Shown: positions 1-8,357, counted from the stretch's first letter. The stretch is 64,000 bases of DNA from JAUZOB01 sp963692465 (GCA_963692465.1 OY829943.1:1054001-1118000); one strand, 5' to 3'. Notes: generated from the sequence alone by a model not told the origin. Program-made: numbers and translations.

Positions 1-47
1 TTATGATTACCACACTCCTTTTCATCAAATGGGAGACTCCAAAATAC

Positions 48-76
48 TTTGCGATGAAAGATATTTTGTAATTTTG
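48..76 (+). promoter_or_regulatory. Bacteroidota-type promoter of the GroES-like gene
   Basis: TTTG at 48-51 and TAatTTTG at 69-76, spaced by 17 bp, match the -33/-7 elements read by the Bacteroidota housekeeping sigma factor. The start codon at 98 follows closely. Confidence 0.55.
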
Positions 77-97
77 CAAGACTGAAAAGTCATTGTT

Positions 98-481
98 ATG
101 TCGTTAATCATTGAAGAAAAAGACCTGCAAAAATTTATTCTGATCGGAGACCGGGTTTTAATCCGGCCTAAAACACCTGGGACTAAAACCAAAAGCGGAC
201 TCTATCTGCCTCCTACGGTTCAGGAAAAAGAGAACCTTCAGTCCGGATACATTTTAAAAACCGGTCCCGGTTATCCGATTCCTGCTCTTGGCGATGCTGA
301 TGAACCTTGGAAAAACGCACAGGAAGAGGCAAAATATATTCCACTACAGGCTAAAGAGGGGGATTTGGCTGTCTATCTGAATAAGAGTGGATACGAAATC
401 GAATTTAATCAAGAGAAATACATCATTCTTCCCCACTCAGCTATCTTATTGCTAATTAGAGACGAAGATCTATTTTCCTAA
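98..481 (+). CDS. GroES-like co-chaperonin family protein
   Basis: 127-residue protein related to the Cpn10/GroES family. The start of the fold is clear: GDRVLIRP at residues 17-24 followed by SGLYLPP at 33-39, the position of the GroES V-x-P-x-x-x-x-x-x-G-I-x-L-P signature. The end, with KYIILPHSAILLLI, matches the last strand of the barrel. Unlike true GroES (about 95 residues) it carries an insertion around residues 57-84 and is not beside a groEL gene, so it is probably a divergent paralogue common in Bacteroidota and not the main co-chaperonin. Its role is unknown. It starts 22 bp after a good promoter and ends 5 bp before the hydrolase gene, so the two are likely co-transcribed. Confidence 0.75.
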   Translation: MSLIIEEKDLQKFILIGDRVLIRPKTPGTKTKSGLYLPPTVQEKENLQSGYILKTGPGYPIPALGDADEPWKNAQEEAKYIPLQAKEGDLAVYLNKSGYEIEFNQEKYIILPHSAILLLIRDEDLFS

Positions 482-486
482 CTAGT

Positions 487-1305
487 ATGGAAAAATATTT
501 TCGTTCGATTAACGGACTAAAACTGGCTGTTTGCGAACAGGGAACTGGATTTCCGGTACTCTGGATGCATGGACTCATGATGGACATGAAAGCAGATCAG
601 GCTATCGGCCTTGCCGGATTCGACGGACGTTATGACCGTTACCGGGTGATTCGTTGCGATGCCCCTGGTCACGGATGTTCTGAAGGGACTCTTTCCGCTG
701 CCGATTATCAATGGTCGGTTTTGCCTCGCATATTAACCGCTCTTGCGGATGACCGGGGTGTTAAAGCATTTGTATCCTCCGGATTTTCGATGGGTTCTGC
801 TGCAGCTATTGAAACAGCCGTACAATTTCCAGACCGGGTTAAAGCGGTCGTATTATGCATGCCTCCTGTAATTTGGGAAGATCGTCCGGCTCAATGTATG
901 GCTTATTCTAAAATGGTTCAAATGGCTGCGCGCGGAAATCTTTTGCGTTTTCTTCCCCGATTACTCCGATCGACTCCTACGCCTGTGGGTTTTGTAGAAA
1001 AAGGACAACCGGGAACGACTGATCAGGTTGTTCGTGAAATGTGCAGCATCCAGCCTGAATATTACGCTCCGATACTGGAAGGTGCAACTCGTTCCGACTA
1101 TCCAAGTCGGGAGACTCTTGCTCGGGTAAATATTCCGGTTCTGATCATCGGATGGGAAAATGATCCGACACACCCGGTCAAAAGTTGCTACGAGCTCGTG
1201 AAAGTGCTTCCGAATGCAGAACTGCACATCGCTTCAAACTATGAGGAATTTCTGCTACTAAAACAACAGGTAGAGGATTTTCTAATTCGGGTTGTCCCCG
1301 ACTAG
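487..1305 (+). CDS. alpha/beta-hydrolase fold protein
   Basis: 272-residue alpha/beta hydrolase. Visible elements are the oxyanion HG at 28-29, DAPGHG at 58-63, the nucleophile elbow G-F-S-M-G with Ser101, and the acid loop GWENDPTHP with Asp226. The usual C-terminal G-H pair that supplies the catalytic histidine is not evident: where it should fall the sequence reads SNYEEF (about 250-255). The protein may therefore be a non-canonical hydrolase, or use another histidine such as His229 or His247. No signal peptide, so cytoplasmic. Substrate unknown. It follows the GroES-like gene by 5 bp and overlaps the convergent gene downstream by 4 bp. Confidence 0.75.
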   Translation: MEKYFRSINGLKLAVCEQGTGFPVLWMHGLMMDMKADQAIGLAGFDGRYDRYRVIRCDAPGHGCSEGTLSAADYQWSVLPRILTALADDRGVKAFVSSGFSMGSAAAIETAVQFPDRVKAVVLCMPPVIWEDRPAQCMAYSKMVQMAARGNLLRFLPRLLRSTPTPVGFVEKGQPGTTDQVVREMCSIQPEYYAPILEGATRSDYPSRETLARVNIPVLIIGWENDPTHPVKSCYELVKVLPNAELHIASNYEEFLLLKQQVEDFLIRVVPD

Positions 1306-1832
1306 AACAACGAACGGACTTCTTGTTTCAGTTCATGAACAGCAGTATGTATCGGCGACTCGTCAACTTCAAGCCACATCTCAAGAACTTTACGGGAAAG
1401 ATCTTTCCCTGCTGCCGATGACGGCAAATCATCCATGGCCGTATTTACCAAACGAATAACGCTTTCGCGGGCTGCACGGACTAATATCCACGCTTGCTCT
1501 GTTACATACAGTTGTTGGGTAAAATTATGCTCATATTCCGCACGAACAGCTTCCAATAGCGTTTCCTGAAACTGCCGGGCTGTCATATTATTTCCGGAAA
1601 CCCGAAGCAACAAGGAATCAGGGGTAATTCGTTCCAGAAACAAAATCATTCGTTCATAAGCTTGCAGTCGGACCATTATGATTTCTTTTGAACACTTCTG
1701 TCGGATACTTTCCTGCTTCTCCCAACGGGACTGCTTAATAAATGCACTTATTGAAAACCGAAAGGCAAAGAATAACATTACAGCAGGCACCAAGGCAACC
1801 AGCGTTACAATAATCCAATCATTCCCATTCAT
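1302..1832 (-). CDS. membrane-anchored protein of unknown function
   Basis: 176 residues with one N-terminal membrane segment (about 7-29) followed by a basic stretch and an all-helical, probably cytosolic domain (WEKQESIRQKCSKEI onward). It resembles a family of short uncharacterised Bacteroidota proteins but no function can be given. A TAttTTTG element lies on this strand just upstream. The gene is convergent with the hydrolase and its stop overlaps that gene's stop by 4 bp. Confidence 0.6.
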   Translation of the reverse strand: MNGNDWIIVTLVALVPAVMLFFAFRFSISAFIKQSRWEKQESIRQKCSKEIIMVRLQAYERMILFLERITPDSLLLRVSGNNMTARQFQETLLEAVRAEYEHNFTQQLYVTEQAWILVRAARESVIRLVNTAMDDLPSSAAGKDLSRKVLEMWLEVDESPIHTAVHELKQEVRSLF

Positions 1833-1858
1833 AACAGACAGTTCTATTTGTTCTTTTA

Positions 1859-1866
1859 CAAAAATA
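1859..1866 (-). promoter_or_regulatory. -7 element for the small membrane-anchored gene
   Basis: CAAAaaTA on the plus strand is TAttTTTG on the minus strand, 27 bp upstream of the start at 1832. No convincing -33 element. Confidence 0.4.
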
Positions 1867-2017
1867 GAACAAATCGTAAAAAAAGAGTTAACATTTCATG
1901 CATTCATTGCTAAGCCCAATCGAAAACTGTCAAAAATTCGTATTTTGCAGTCAGGTTATGCCCTCGGGGGTAGCTCTATATTTCTCATTATTAATCGGAT
2001 TAAATTAAAGAATAAAA

Positions 2018-3211
2018 ATGGAGAGAGTTTCACAACGAGTTTCCGGGCTATCAGAGTCTGAAACATTAGCAATGGCCCAGAAAAGCAGAGAATTAAAGGC
2101 CAAAGGCTTCAACGTTATCAACTTGAGTATTGGAGAACCTGATTTTAACACTCCTGATTTCATTAAAGAGGCTGCAAAAAAAGCAATTGATGATAATTTT
2201 TCACACTATTCTCCGGTTCCCGGGTATCCCGTTCTTAAAGAAGCAATCGTAAAAAAACTCAAAAAAGACAATAAGCTGGATTATACGCCGGCACAGATTA
2301 TCATCTCCAACGGAGCTAAGCACTCAATTGCCAATGTTTTACAATCGATTATTGATCCGGGTGATGAAGTTATTATTCCTGCTCCATATTGGGTTACCTA
2401 TGTTGAACTGGTCAAATTATCGGAAGGTAAAAATGTCATTATCAACACCACCGTTGAAAATAATTTCAAAATCACTCCTCAGCAATTAGAAGCTGCCATC
2501 ACTCCTAAAACAAGAGCATTTCTTTTCAGTAGTCCGAACAATCCCACTGGAAGTGTCTATTCTTACGACGAGCTGAAGGCACTGGCTGCTGTTTTTGCAA
2601 AACATCCGAACGTTATTATTATCTCCGATGAGATTTACGAATATATCACTTATGGATGTAAAAGCACATCCATCGCACAGTTTGACGCACTAAAGGACCG
2701 CACCGTTGTTATTAACGGAGTTTCCAAAGCTTACGCCATGACCGGTTATCGTATCGGATATATTGCTGCTCCGTTATGGATTACCAAAGCTTGCAGCAAA
2801 CTTCAGGGACAATATACTTCCGGAGCTAATTCGGTTGCTCAAATTGCTTCTGCCGCAGCTATCAATTCGGATAATTCAGTAGTTGTCAAGATGGTTGCCC
2901 AGTTTGAGAAACGCAGAAACCTCGTACTTGGACTTTTAAAAGAGATTCCAGAATTAAAAATCGCTTTGCCGGATGGTGCGTTCTACTTCTTTCCGGATGT
3001 ATCGTATTATCTTGGGAAATCTTATAACGGACAGGTAATGAACAATACGGTTGACCTTTGTATGTATCTGCTTAATACGGCCAATGTGGCTTGTGTTGCC
3101 GGATCGGCATTCGGTGTTCCCAACTGTATCCGCTTGTCATACGCAGCTTCCGAAGCAGACCTTGTTGAAGGACTCAAAAGAATAAAAGAAGCACTTATAG
3201 CTTTAAAATAG
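2018..3211 (+). CDS. PLP-dependent aminotransferase, class I (aspartate aminotransferase-like)
   Basis: 397 residues, the usual length of fold-type I, subgroup I aminotransferases. Seen are the substrate loop SIGEPDFNTP (37-46), SSPNNPTG (171-178), the cofactor-binding DEIYEYITYG (204-213; Asp204, Tyr207), the Schiff-base lysine in NGVSKAYAMTGYR (Lys237) and the carboxylate-binding arginine in CIRLSYA near the C terminus. This pattern fits the aspartate aminotransferase Ib branch, which interconverts aspartate/2-oxoglutarate and oxaloacetate/glutamate; a wider specificity cannot be excluded. Monocistronic, with a strong terminator after it. Confidence 0.88.
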   Translation: MERVSQRVSGLSESETLAMAQKSRELKAKGFNVINLSIGEPDFNTPDFIKEAAKKAIDDNFSHYSPVPGYPVLKEAIVKKLKKDNKLDYTPAQIIISNGAKHSIANVLQSIIDPGDEVIIPAPYWVTYVELVKLSEGKNVIINTTVENNFKITPQQLEAAITPKTRAFLFSSPNNPTGSVYSYDELKALAAVFAKHPNVIIISDEIYEYITYGCKSTSIAQFDALKDRTVVINGVSKAYAMTGYRIGYIAAPLWITKACSKLQGQYTSGANSVAQIASAAAINSDNSVVVKMVAQFEKRRNLVLGLLKEIPELKIALPDGAFYFFPDVSYYLGKSYNGQVMNNTVDLCMYLLNTANVACVAGSAFGVPNCIRLSYAASEADLVEGLKRIKEALIALK

Positions 3212-3230
3212 TTTATTTTCCTTATAACTT

Positions 3231-3267
3231 TCGGATCAGAAATAAATGTTTCTGATCCGATTTTTTT
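3231..3267 (+). terminator. intrinsic terminator of the aminotransferase gene
   Basis: A perfect 12-bp stem (3231-3242 with 3249-3260) with a 6-nt loop, followed by seven T. It ends where the opposing small membrane gene stops. Confidence 0.9.
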
Positions 3268-3691
3268 ATCTCCCCGGCTGATGATGTATGACCTGCTCCA
3301 TAGGATTGGAGACCGGAATTATTGAATGATCATCGTTACTTCCTACTTTCTTAATTTGGAAAAATAACAAAAGCGCAAGAACTACCGCAAACAGCTGGGT
3401 TGCAAAAGCTCCTTTTATATTTTTCAACTCCAGAACAAGACCAACCGCTGCGGATATCCCTGTCAATGTCACCCCCCACAAGTCTATTCGAAACAGTTGT
3501 CCGCGATCAGCAGGCACATGGATTAATCCGCACAAATTAACTACAACGGCAAACAGCCCGAGCACAGACAGAATGATAAGCCCGATACGCCCCATCTGTT
3601 TCTTCTTTTCTGCCCAGGACAGAAGAAACAAGACCAACCCGGCAAATAATCCCCATTGACAAATCATAAAAACCAATAAATCAAAACTCAT
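3266..3691 (-). CDS. small integral membrane protein of unknown function
   Basis: 141 residues with four predicted membrane helices (about 5-23, 34-53, 68-87 and 95-112) and a polar C-terminal tail rich in His, Ser and Pro. No catalytic motif is visible and the family was not recognised. It ends at the U-tract of the opposing aminotransferase terminator and diverges from the HAD gene. Confidence 0.55.
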   Translation of the reverse strand: MSFDLLVFMICQWGLFAGLVLFLLSWAEKKKQMGRIGLIILSVLGLFAVVVNLCGLIHVPADRGQLFRIDLWGVTLTGISAAVGLVLELKNIKGAFATQLFAVVLALLLFFQIKKVGSNDDHSIIPVSNPMEQVIHHQPGR

Positions 3692-3773
3692 CTTTTTCAG
3701 CTTAAGTGTTTAAATACCTGTTAAGTTTTGCCTCCGGCAACCCCTATTCGACTGCCGCCTTCGACTTTATTAT

Positions 3774-3781
3774 TAATTTTG
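3774..3781 (+). promoter_or_regulatory. -7 element of the HAD phosphatase gene
   Basis: TAatTTTG, 23 bp upstream of the ATG at 3805. It lies inside the longer reading frame that opens with GTG at 3706 and so favours the shorter protein. Confidence 0.45.
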
Positions 3782-3804
3782 CCAGCAAGGTAATAAAAAA
3801 GAAG

Positions 3805-4416
3805 ATGAAAGAACTTGACATTGACCCCCGGGCTAAAGGATTGATTTTTGACTTGGATGGAACGCTGGCCGATACAATGCCTGCTCACTATTTAGCGTGG
3901 AAAAGTGCCTGTAAATCTTTTGGCATTGATTATCCCATTGACCTGTTCCTTAAACTAGCCGGAGTTACGCTCATTGATACCGCTAAAATAATTAATCAGA
4001 TATACGGGACGAACATTGACCCCGCCGTCCTTGGTGAAGCAAAAGAAAATGCTTTCATTAAAACAATCCCTATTACCAAACCAATCGAACCGGTAGCTGC
4101 TCTTGTAAAGAAATATTACGGAATACTCCCGATGGCTATCGGAACTGGTGGCTCACATGACATTGCATGGGAAACACTCAAGACTATCGGACTCAAAAAG
4201 TACTTTAAGATTCTGATCGGTGCCGAAGATATCACCAAATGCAAACCCGATCCGGAAACTTTTTTAAAAGGTGCAGCACTAATGAATGTTGAACCGGAAT
4301 TCTGTCAGGTCTTTGAAGACGGAAAACTCGGGCTGCAGGCTGCACGCGACGGACTCATGATTGCAACCGATGTGACTCCTTATTACGTCAGTCGCGTTGG
4401 CTGTGAGGTTTTATAG
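3805..4416 (+). CDS. HAD-family phosphatase/phosphomutase (beta-phosphoglucomutase-like)
   Basis: 203 residues from the ATG at 3805. HAD motif I FDLDGTLAD carries the nucleophile and acid/base aspartates. A cap domain follows, then motif II GTGGS, motif III lysine in KCKPDPETF and motif IV FEDGKLGLQAA. This order is that of subfamily I HAD enzymes of the beta-phosphoglucomutase/phosphoglycolate phosphatase type; the substrate cannot be read from sequence. A longer frame opens with GTG at 3706, but the added 33 residues precede the motif I lead-in and would span a -7 promoter element. The final motif has Gly after the Asp where Ser is more usual. Confidence 0.8.
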   Translation: MKELDIDPRAKGLIFDLDGTLADTMPAHYLAWKSACKSFGIDYPIDLFLKLAGVTLIDTAKIINQIYGTNIDPAVLGEAKENAFIKTIPITKPIEPVAALVKKYYGILPMAIGTGGSHDIAWETLKTIGLKKYFKILIGAEDITKCKPDPETFLKGAALMNVEPEFCQVFEDGKLGLQAARDGLMIATDVTPYYVSRVGCEVL

Positions 4417-4444
4417 CAATTACCTTCTTAATACGACATACCCG

Positions 4445-4489
4445 GCAGGAATAGGAACAAACTAAACGGTTTTTCTATTCCTGCTTTTT
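4445..4489 (+). terminator. intrinsic terminator after the HAD gene
   Basis: GCAGGAATAG (4445-4454) pairs with CTATTCCTGC (4475-4484), with three more closing pairs inside, and is followed by five T. Confidence 0.75.
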
Positions 4490-4558
4490 ATTCGCCCTCC
4501 AATCATCGAAATCCTCTATTTTTTTCGAACTTTAGCTTTTATAAATTTTCTTCAAAAC

Positions 4559-6595
4559 ATGGAATTTAAACTTACTTCAGAATATAAACCCACCGGCGAT
4601 CAACCGGAAGCAATTAAACAACTTACTCAGGGACTTAACAAAGGGGTGCCGGTCCAGACACTTCTGGGTGTAACCGGCTCGGGAAAAACCTTCACGATGG
4701 CTAACGTCATCGAAAAGGTCCAGCGCCCAACGCTAATCCTTAGCCACAACAAGACCCTTGCCGCACAACTTTACAGCGAGATGAAACAGTTTTTCCCTGA
4801 GAACAAAGTGGAATACTTCGTTTCGTATTACGACTATTATCAGCCGGAGGCATACCTTCCGGTAACCAATACATATATCGAGAAAGATCTCTCAATCAAT
4901 CAGGAAATTGAAAAACTACGACTGAGTGCCTCATCGGCACTTCTATCGGGCAGAAGGGATGTCATCGTAGTCTCATCGGTTTCCTGTCTCTATGGAATAG
5001 GAAATCCCGAAGATTTTCATGCAACAATGGTCCACGTTTACAAAGGACAAAGCATTAGCCGGAACGTCTTGTTACGGAAATTTGTCGACGCCCTCTATTC
5101 CAGAAACGAAATCGAACTTCAGCGCGGAAACTTCAGAGTAAAAGGAGACACGGTCGATATCTTCCCGGCTTATTCCGACGAAGCTTTCCGTATTTCTTTC
5201 TGGGGTGACGAGATCGAAGAAATTTACACTTTCGATCCGGAATCGGGTCATCGCACCAGCGACTGTGATCAGGCAATTATCTATCCCGCAAACTTATTCG
5301 TCACCACTCCGGACCGCCTCAAAAAAGCCATCTTCGAAATTCAGGACGACATGGTCAAGCAGGTCGAGTACTTTAAAGGACAGGGCAAATTTCCCGAAGC
5401 AAAACGAATCGAAGAACGGGTTACGTATGACTTGGAAATGATGCGTGAACTGGGCTATTGTTCGGGTATTGAAAATTACTCCCGTTATTTTGACGGACGG
5501 CTACCCGGAACTCGCCCTTTCTGTTTGATGGACTACTTCCCGGACGACTTTCTGACAATCGTTGATGAGAGTCACGCAACTCTTCCCCAGATCAAAGCAA
5601 TGTTCGGAGGCGACCACTCACGCAAATCAGTACTCATCGAATACGGTTTCAGGTTACCTGCTGCAATTGACAACCGACCCCTGAAATTTGAGGAATTCGA
5701 AAGCCTCATCAAGCAGATCATCTTCGTCAGTGCAACTCCATCTGATTACGAGATCATTAAAAGCGAAGGGGTTATTGTCGAACAGATTATCCGACCTACT
5801 GGACTTTTGGACCCGATTATTGATGTCCGTCCTTCCGAAAACCAGATTGACGACCTGATGAACGAAATCAATATCCGCGTAGAAAAACATGAACGGGTAC
5901 TGGTAACAACACTGACAAAACGAATGGCTGAAGAGCTCACAAAATATTTAACCCGAATGGGAATCAATTGCAGTTACATCCATTCGGATGTGGATACGAT
6001 GGACCGGATACAGATACTGGAAGATCTCCGAAGCGGAATCTATGATGTACTCGTCGGAATCAACCTGCTTCGTGAGGGTCTTGACCTTCCTGAAGTTTCG
6101 CTGGTTGCTATTCTGGATGCGGACAAAGAAGGATTCCTCCGTTCAGAAAGATCACTGACACAGACGGCCGGACGTGCAGCCCGAAATCTTAACGGAACCG
6201 TAATTATGTACGCAGACAAGATTACGGAATCCATGCGAAAGACGATTGAGTCGACCAACTACCGAAGAGCCAAACAAGCGGAATACAACAAAAAGCATGG
6301 TGTTACGCCACAACCTATCATTAAAGCTTCAAGGGAAATAATCGGGAATGAAGAGCGTAAAACCCGTAAGGCCGAAAAAGGATACAAAAACCGACCGAAA
6401 GCTTATATCGAAAAAGACACCATCGACATTGCAGCTGATCCTGTTGTTCAGTACATGGACCGTCACGCTCTGGAACAGGCAATCGACAATACGAAAAAAC
6501 AGATGGGAAAAGCAGCGACAGAACTCGACTTCATTGAGGCTGCCCGCCTACGGGATGAAATGTACAAACTTCAAAATATTCTGAACTCAAAATGA
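4559..6595 (+). CDS. uvrB: UvrABC system protein B (excinuclease subunit)
   Basis: 678 residues, full length. UvrB is the DNA-damage verification subunit of nucleotide excision repair: it is loaded by UvrA, opens the duplex with its helicase-fold motor and recruits UvrC. Seen are Walker A GVTGSGKT (37-44), the beta-hairpin region YDYYQPEAYLP (91-101) that inserts between strands, the DEAD-like box DESHATLPQ, the helicase motif VI region TQTAGRAARN, and the C-terminal UVR domain (about 640-675, FIEAARLRDEMYKLQ) that contacts UvrC. The start is the ATG giving MEFKLTSEYKPTGDQ, the family's usual beginning. The last codon and stop overlap corA by 4 bp, so the two are translationally coupled. Confidence 0.97.
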   Translation: MEFKLTSEYKPTGDQPEAIKQLTQGLNKGVPVQTLLGVTGSGKTFTMANVIEKVQRPTLILSHNKTLAAQLYSEMKQFFPENKVEYFVSYYDYYQPEAYLPVTNTYIEKDLSINQEIEKLRLSASSALLSGRRDVIVVSSVSCLYGIGNPEDFHATMVHVYKGQSISRNVLLRKFVDALYSRNEIELQRGNFRVKGDTVDIFPAYSDEAFRISFWGDEIEEIYTFDPESGHRTSDCDQAIIYPANLFVTTPDRLKKAIFEIQDDMVKQVEYFKGQGKFPEAKRIEERVTYDLEMMRELGYCSGIENYSRYFDGRLPGTRPFCLMDYFPDDFLTIVDESHATLPQIKAMFGGDHSRKSVLIEYGFRLPAAIDNRPLKFEEFESLIKQIIFVSATPSDYEIIKSEGVIVEQIIRPTGLLDPIIDVRPSENQIDDLMNEINIRVEKHERVLVTTLTKRMAEELTKYLTRMGINCSYIHSDVDTMDRIQILEDLRSGIYDVLVGINLLREGLDLPEVSLVAILDADKEGFLRSERSLTQTAGRAARNLNGTVIMYADKITESMRKTIESTNYRRAKQAEYNKKHGVTPQPIIKASREIIGNEERKTRKAEKGYKNRPKAYIEKDTIDIAADPVVQYMDRHALEQAIDNTKKQMGKAATELDFIEAARLRDEMYKLQNILNSK

Positions 6596-7653
6596 AAGAA
6601 AAAAGGACACGAACATCTGCTAAGGCGGGTCTGCCTCCTGGCTCACTTGTCCATATAGGCCGTAGCATCCAAAGTCAATCGACCATTGAAATAGTCCGCT
6701 ACAATACGGAACAATTCGAACACCACACTTACAAGGCCGCTGCCGATTTTCCATCTTTGCCTCAGGATGATTGCGTAAAATGGATTCATGTTCACGGAGT
6801 TCAAGACACAGAGTTGATCCGTTTTATTGGAGATTCTTTCAAAATTCACCCGCTGGCACTCGAGGATATTATGAATACCGAGCACCGACCGAAGATTGAG
6901 GACTACGATCAGAATTTATTCTTCACTTTCCGCCTGCTTACGATCGACCCGCAATCTGCGCTTCATCAGGAACAGATCAGCATCGTTTTAACCCAGAACT
7001 CGGTGATTTCGTTTTCAGAAGACTCCGGTGATTTTTTCAATCCGGTACGCGAACAGATCAAACAATCAAAAGGAAAGATAAGAACACGCGGAGCCGATTA
7101 TCTTTGCTATGCGCTCATTGACTACGCCATTGATCAATATTTTCATGTTGTCGAAACGATTGAAGACCAGATAGCAACTCTCGAAGAGAATCTCTTTAAA
7201 AATACGGAGGACAATCTTCTCAGTCTGGTACGCGATCAACAACGAACAATAGTCGCCGCTTTACGTGCCACAACAGCATTCAAAGAAAGCCTCAGTCGAA
7301 TTATCTATGAAGAATCACCCTTGATAGAAAAAACCACACTCCGCTTTTATGGGGACATTCTTGATCATCTTGTTTCAATTCATGACTCGCTCGAAAATTC
7401 ACGGGAAAACAATGCTTCACTCCGGGAAGTTTATGCTTCACAACTAAGTCTCCGAATGACCCAAACAATGCAGATATTAACGATTATCTCCACGCTGTTT
7501 ATTCCATTAACTTTTATTGCCGGCATTTACGGGATGAATTTTGAATACATGCCCGAACTAAAAACCAAATATGGCTATCTGATCGTCTGGATTGTTATGC
7601 TCGCTGTTGCAGGCAGTCTTCTTTGGTTTTTTCATAAGAAAAAGTGGATTTAA
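6592..7653 (+). CDS. corA: CorA-family magnesium/cobalt transporter
   Basis: 353 residues. A long N-terminal cytosolic domain with coiled-coil helices is followed by two C-terminal membrane helices (about 293-312 and 328-347) with the signature YGMNF between them (GMN at 314-316), which forms the selectivity filter of the pentameric channel. This is diagnostic for CorA, which moves Mg2+ (and Co2+/Ni2+) across the inner membrane. The terminal HKKKWI matches the usual basic tail. ATGA overlap with uvrB suggests co-transcription; no internal terminator or promoter is visible. Confidence 0.93.
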   Translation: MKEKRTRTSAKAGLPPGSLVHIGRSIQSQSTIEIVRYNTEQFEHHTYKAAADFPSLPQDDCVKWIHVHGVQDTELIRFIGDSFKIHPLALEDIMNTEHRPKIEDYDQNLFFTFRLLTIDPQSALHQEQISIVLTQNSVISFSEDSGDFFNPVREQIKQSKGKIRTRGADYLCYALIDYAIDQYFHVVETIEDQIATLEENLFKNTEDNLLSLVRDQQRTIVAALRATTAFKESLSRIIYEESPLIEKTTLRFYGDILDHLVSIHDSLENSRENNASLREVYASQLSLRMTQTMQILTIISTLFIPLTFIAGIYGMNFEYMPELKTKYGYLIVWIVMLAVAGSLLWFFHKKKWI

Positions 7654-7696
7654 CATTAAAAACATTCTACAGGAAGATAGCAATTCAATTATTTTT

Positions 7697-7704
7697 TACC
7701 TTTG
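7697..7704 (+). promoter_or_regulatory. -7 element upstream of a 25-codon ORF
   Basis: TAccTTTG, 28 bp before the ATG of the small ORF at 7733. The transcript start would include a weak hairpin (CACT-aat-AGTG, 7714-7724). Confidence 0.5.
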
Positions 7705-7732
7705 ACGTCGAAACACTAATAGTGTCAAAGTC

Positions 7733-7810
7733 ATGAGAATGATGTACTATATGGCCTTTTTATTGGCAATGTTGATACTTGTCTTTTCGGGAAAGGCCGG
7801 ACATTTTTGA
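7733..7810 (+). CDS. possible 25-residue membrane peptide
   Basis: A short ATG-to-TGA frame encodes 25 residues: a Met/Tyr-rich start (MRMMYYM), a single hydrophobic helix (AFLLAMLILVF) and a polar end (SGKAGHF). It is preceded at a sensible distance by a perfect TAccTTTG element, which is the main reason to think it is expressed. It could be a small membrane protein or a leader peptide for the RRM gene, but it is not enriched in one amino acid in the way attenuator peptides are, and the RRM gene has its own -7 element. A chance ORF in a non-coding RNA is also possible. Confidence 0.35.
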   Translation: MRMMYYMAFLLAMLILVFSGKAGHF

Positions 7811-7870
7811 TTTATCTTTTTTATTTTTTTTTTAATATTCCTTCTGAGTATTTCTCTGAATAGAAATGCT

Positions 7871-7878
7871 TACCTTTG
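7871..7878 (+). promoter_or_regulatory. -7 element of the RRM protein gene
   Basis: TAccTTTG, 95 bp upstream of the start codon, implying a long untranslated leader. Confidence 0.5.
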
Positions 7879-7973
7879 TTTACGAGTAAGTTGTGTTAAG
7901 ATGGAATAAAATATTTTAATCAGCTCTCTGTAGAAAAAACCAAAACGTCTATTTTTTTTAATCAATTAGCACA

Positions 7974-8309
7974 ATGAACATTTTTGTAGCAAAGTTAAGT
8001 GCCGGGACAACCAGCGAAAGTCTTAAAGTCCTGTTTGAACAATTTGGAGAAGTCTCCTCTGCCAAAGTTATCATCGATCGGGAAACCGGTAATTCAAAAC
8101 GTTTCGGTTTTGTCGAAATGTCAGACGATGAACAAGCCAATGCAGCGATTAATCAACTCAATGAAGTTCTTTTCGAAGGAAGTAACATTGCAGTAAATGA
8201 GGCCAGACCTAAAGAAGAAAGGTCAAACAGCAATGGATCACATGATCGATTCCAACGTAAAAGTAGCAGTTACAGGGATCGCTCCCCAAGAAGAAATTAC
8301 GACGATTAA
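7974..8309 (+). CDS. RRM-domain RNA-binding protein (Bacteroidota Rbp family)
   Basis: 111 residues: one RNA recognition motif (about 1-77) and a low-complexity tail rich in Arg, Ser, Asn and Asp. RNP2 is IFVAKL (3-8) and RNP1 is KRFGFVEM (42-49), with the aromatic residues that stack on RNA bases. Short single-RRM proteins of this kind are abundant in Bacteroidota, which commonly lack Hfq, and family members in Bacteroides act as post-transcriptional regulators. The Arg/Ser tail resembles that of eukaryotic and cyanobacterial glycine-rich RBPs. The gene is monocistronic with its own promoter and a strong terminator; the roughly 95-nt leader could be a site of autoregulation (inference). Confidence 0.9.
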   Translation: MNIFVAKLSAGTTSESLKVLFEQFGEVSSAKVIIDRETGNSKRFGFVEMSDDEQANAAINQLNEVLFEGSNIAVNEARPKEERSNSNGSHDRFQRKSSSYRDRSPRRNYDD

Positions 8310-8329
8310 TTTCATTACCGCTCAATCAG

Positions 8330-8357
8330 GCTGTTCTCTTTCGGAACAGCTTTTTTT
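8330..8357 (+). terminator. intrinsic terminator of the RRM gene
   Basis: GCTGTTC (8330-8336) pairs with GAACAGC (8344-8350), followed by seven T. Confidence 0.9.

Larger units (their letters stand above)
7654..7973 (+). other. corA-rbp intergenic region
   Basis: About 320 bases between two longer genes. It contains two TAccTTTG elements (7697 and 7871), a 25-codon ORF (7733-7810), a T-rich tract after it (7818-7835) and a roughly 95-nt untranslated leader for the RRM gene. No perfect terminator hairpin is visible. Confidence 0.5.

Noticed and set aside
1678..2061. 127-codon plus-strand ORF over the start of the aminotransferase
   Set aside because: It runs antisense through a membrane-protein gene and overlaps the aminotransferase start; low-complexity translation.
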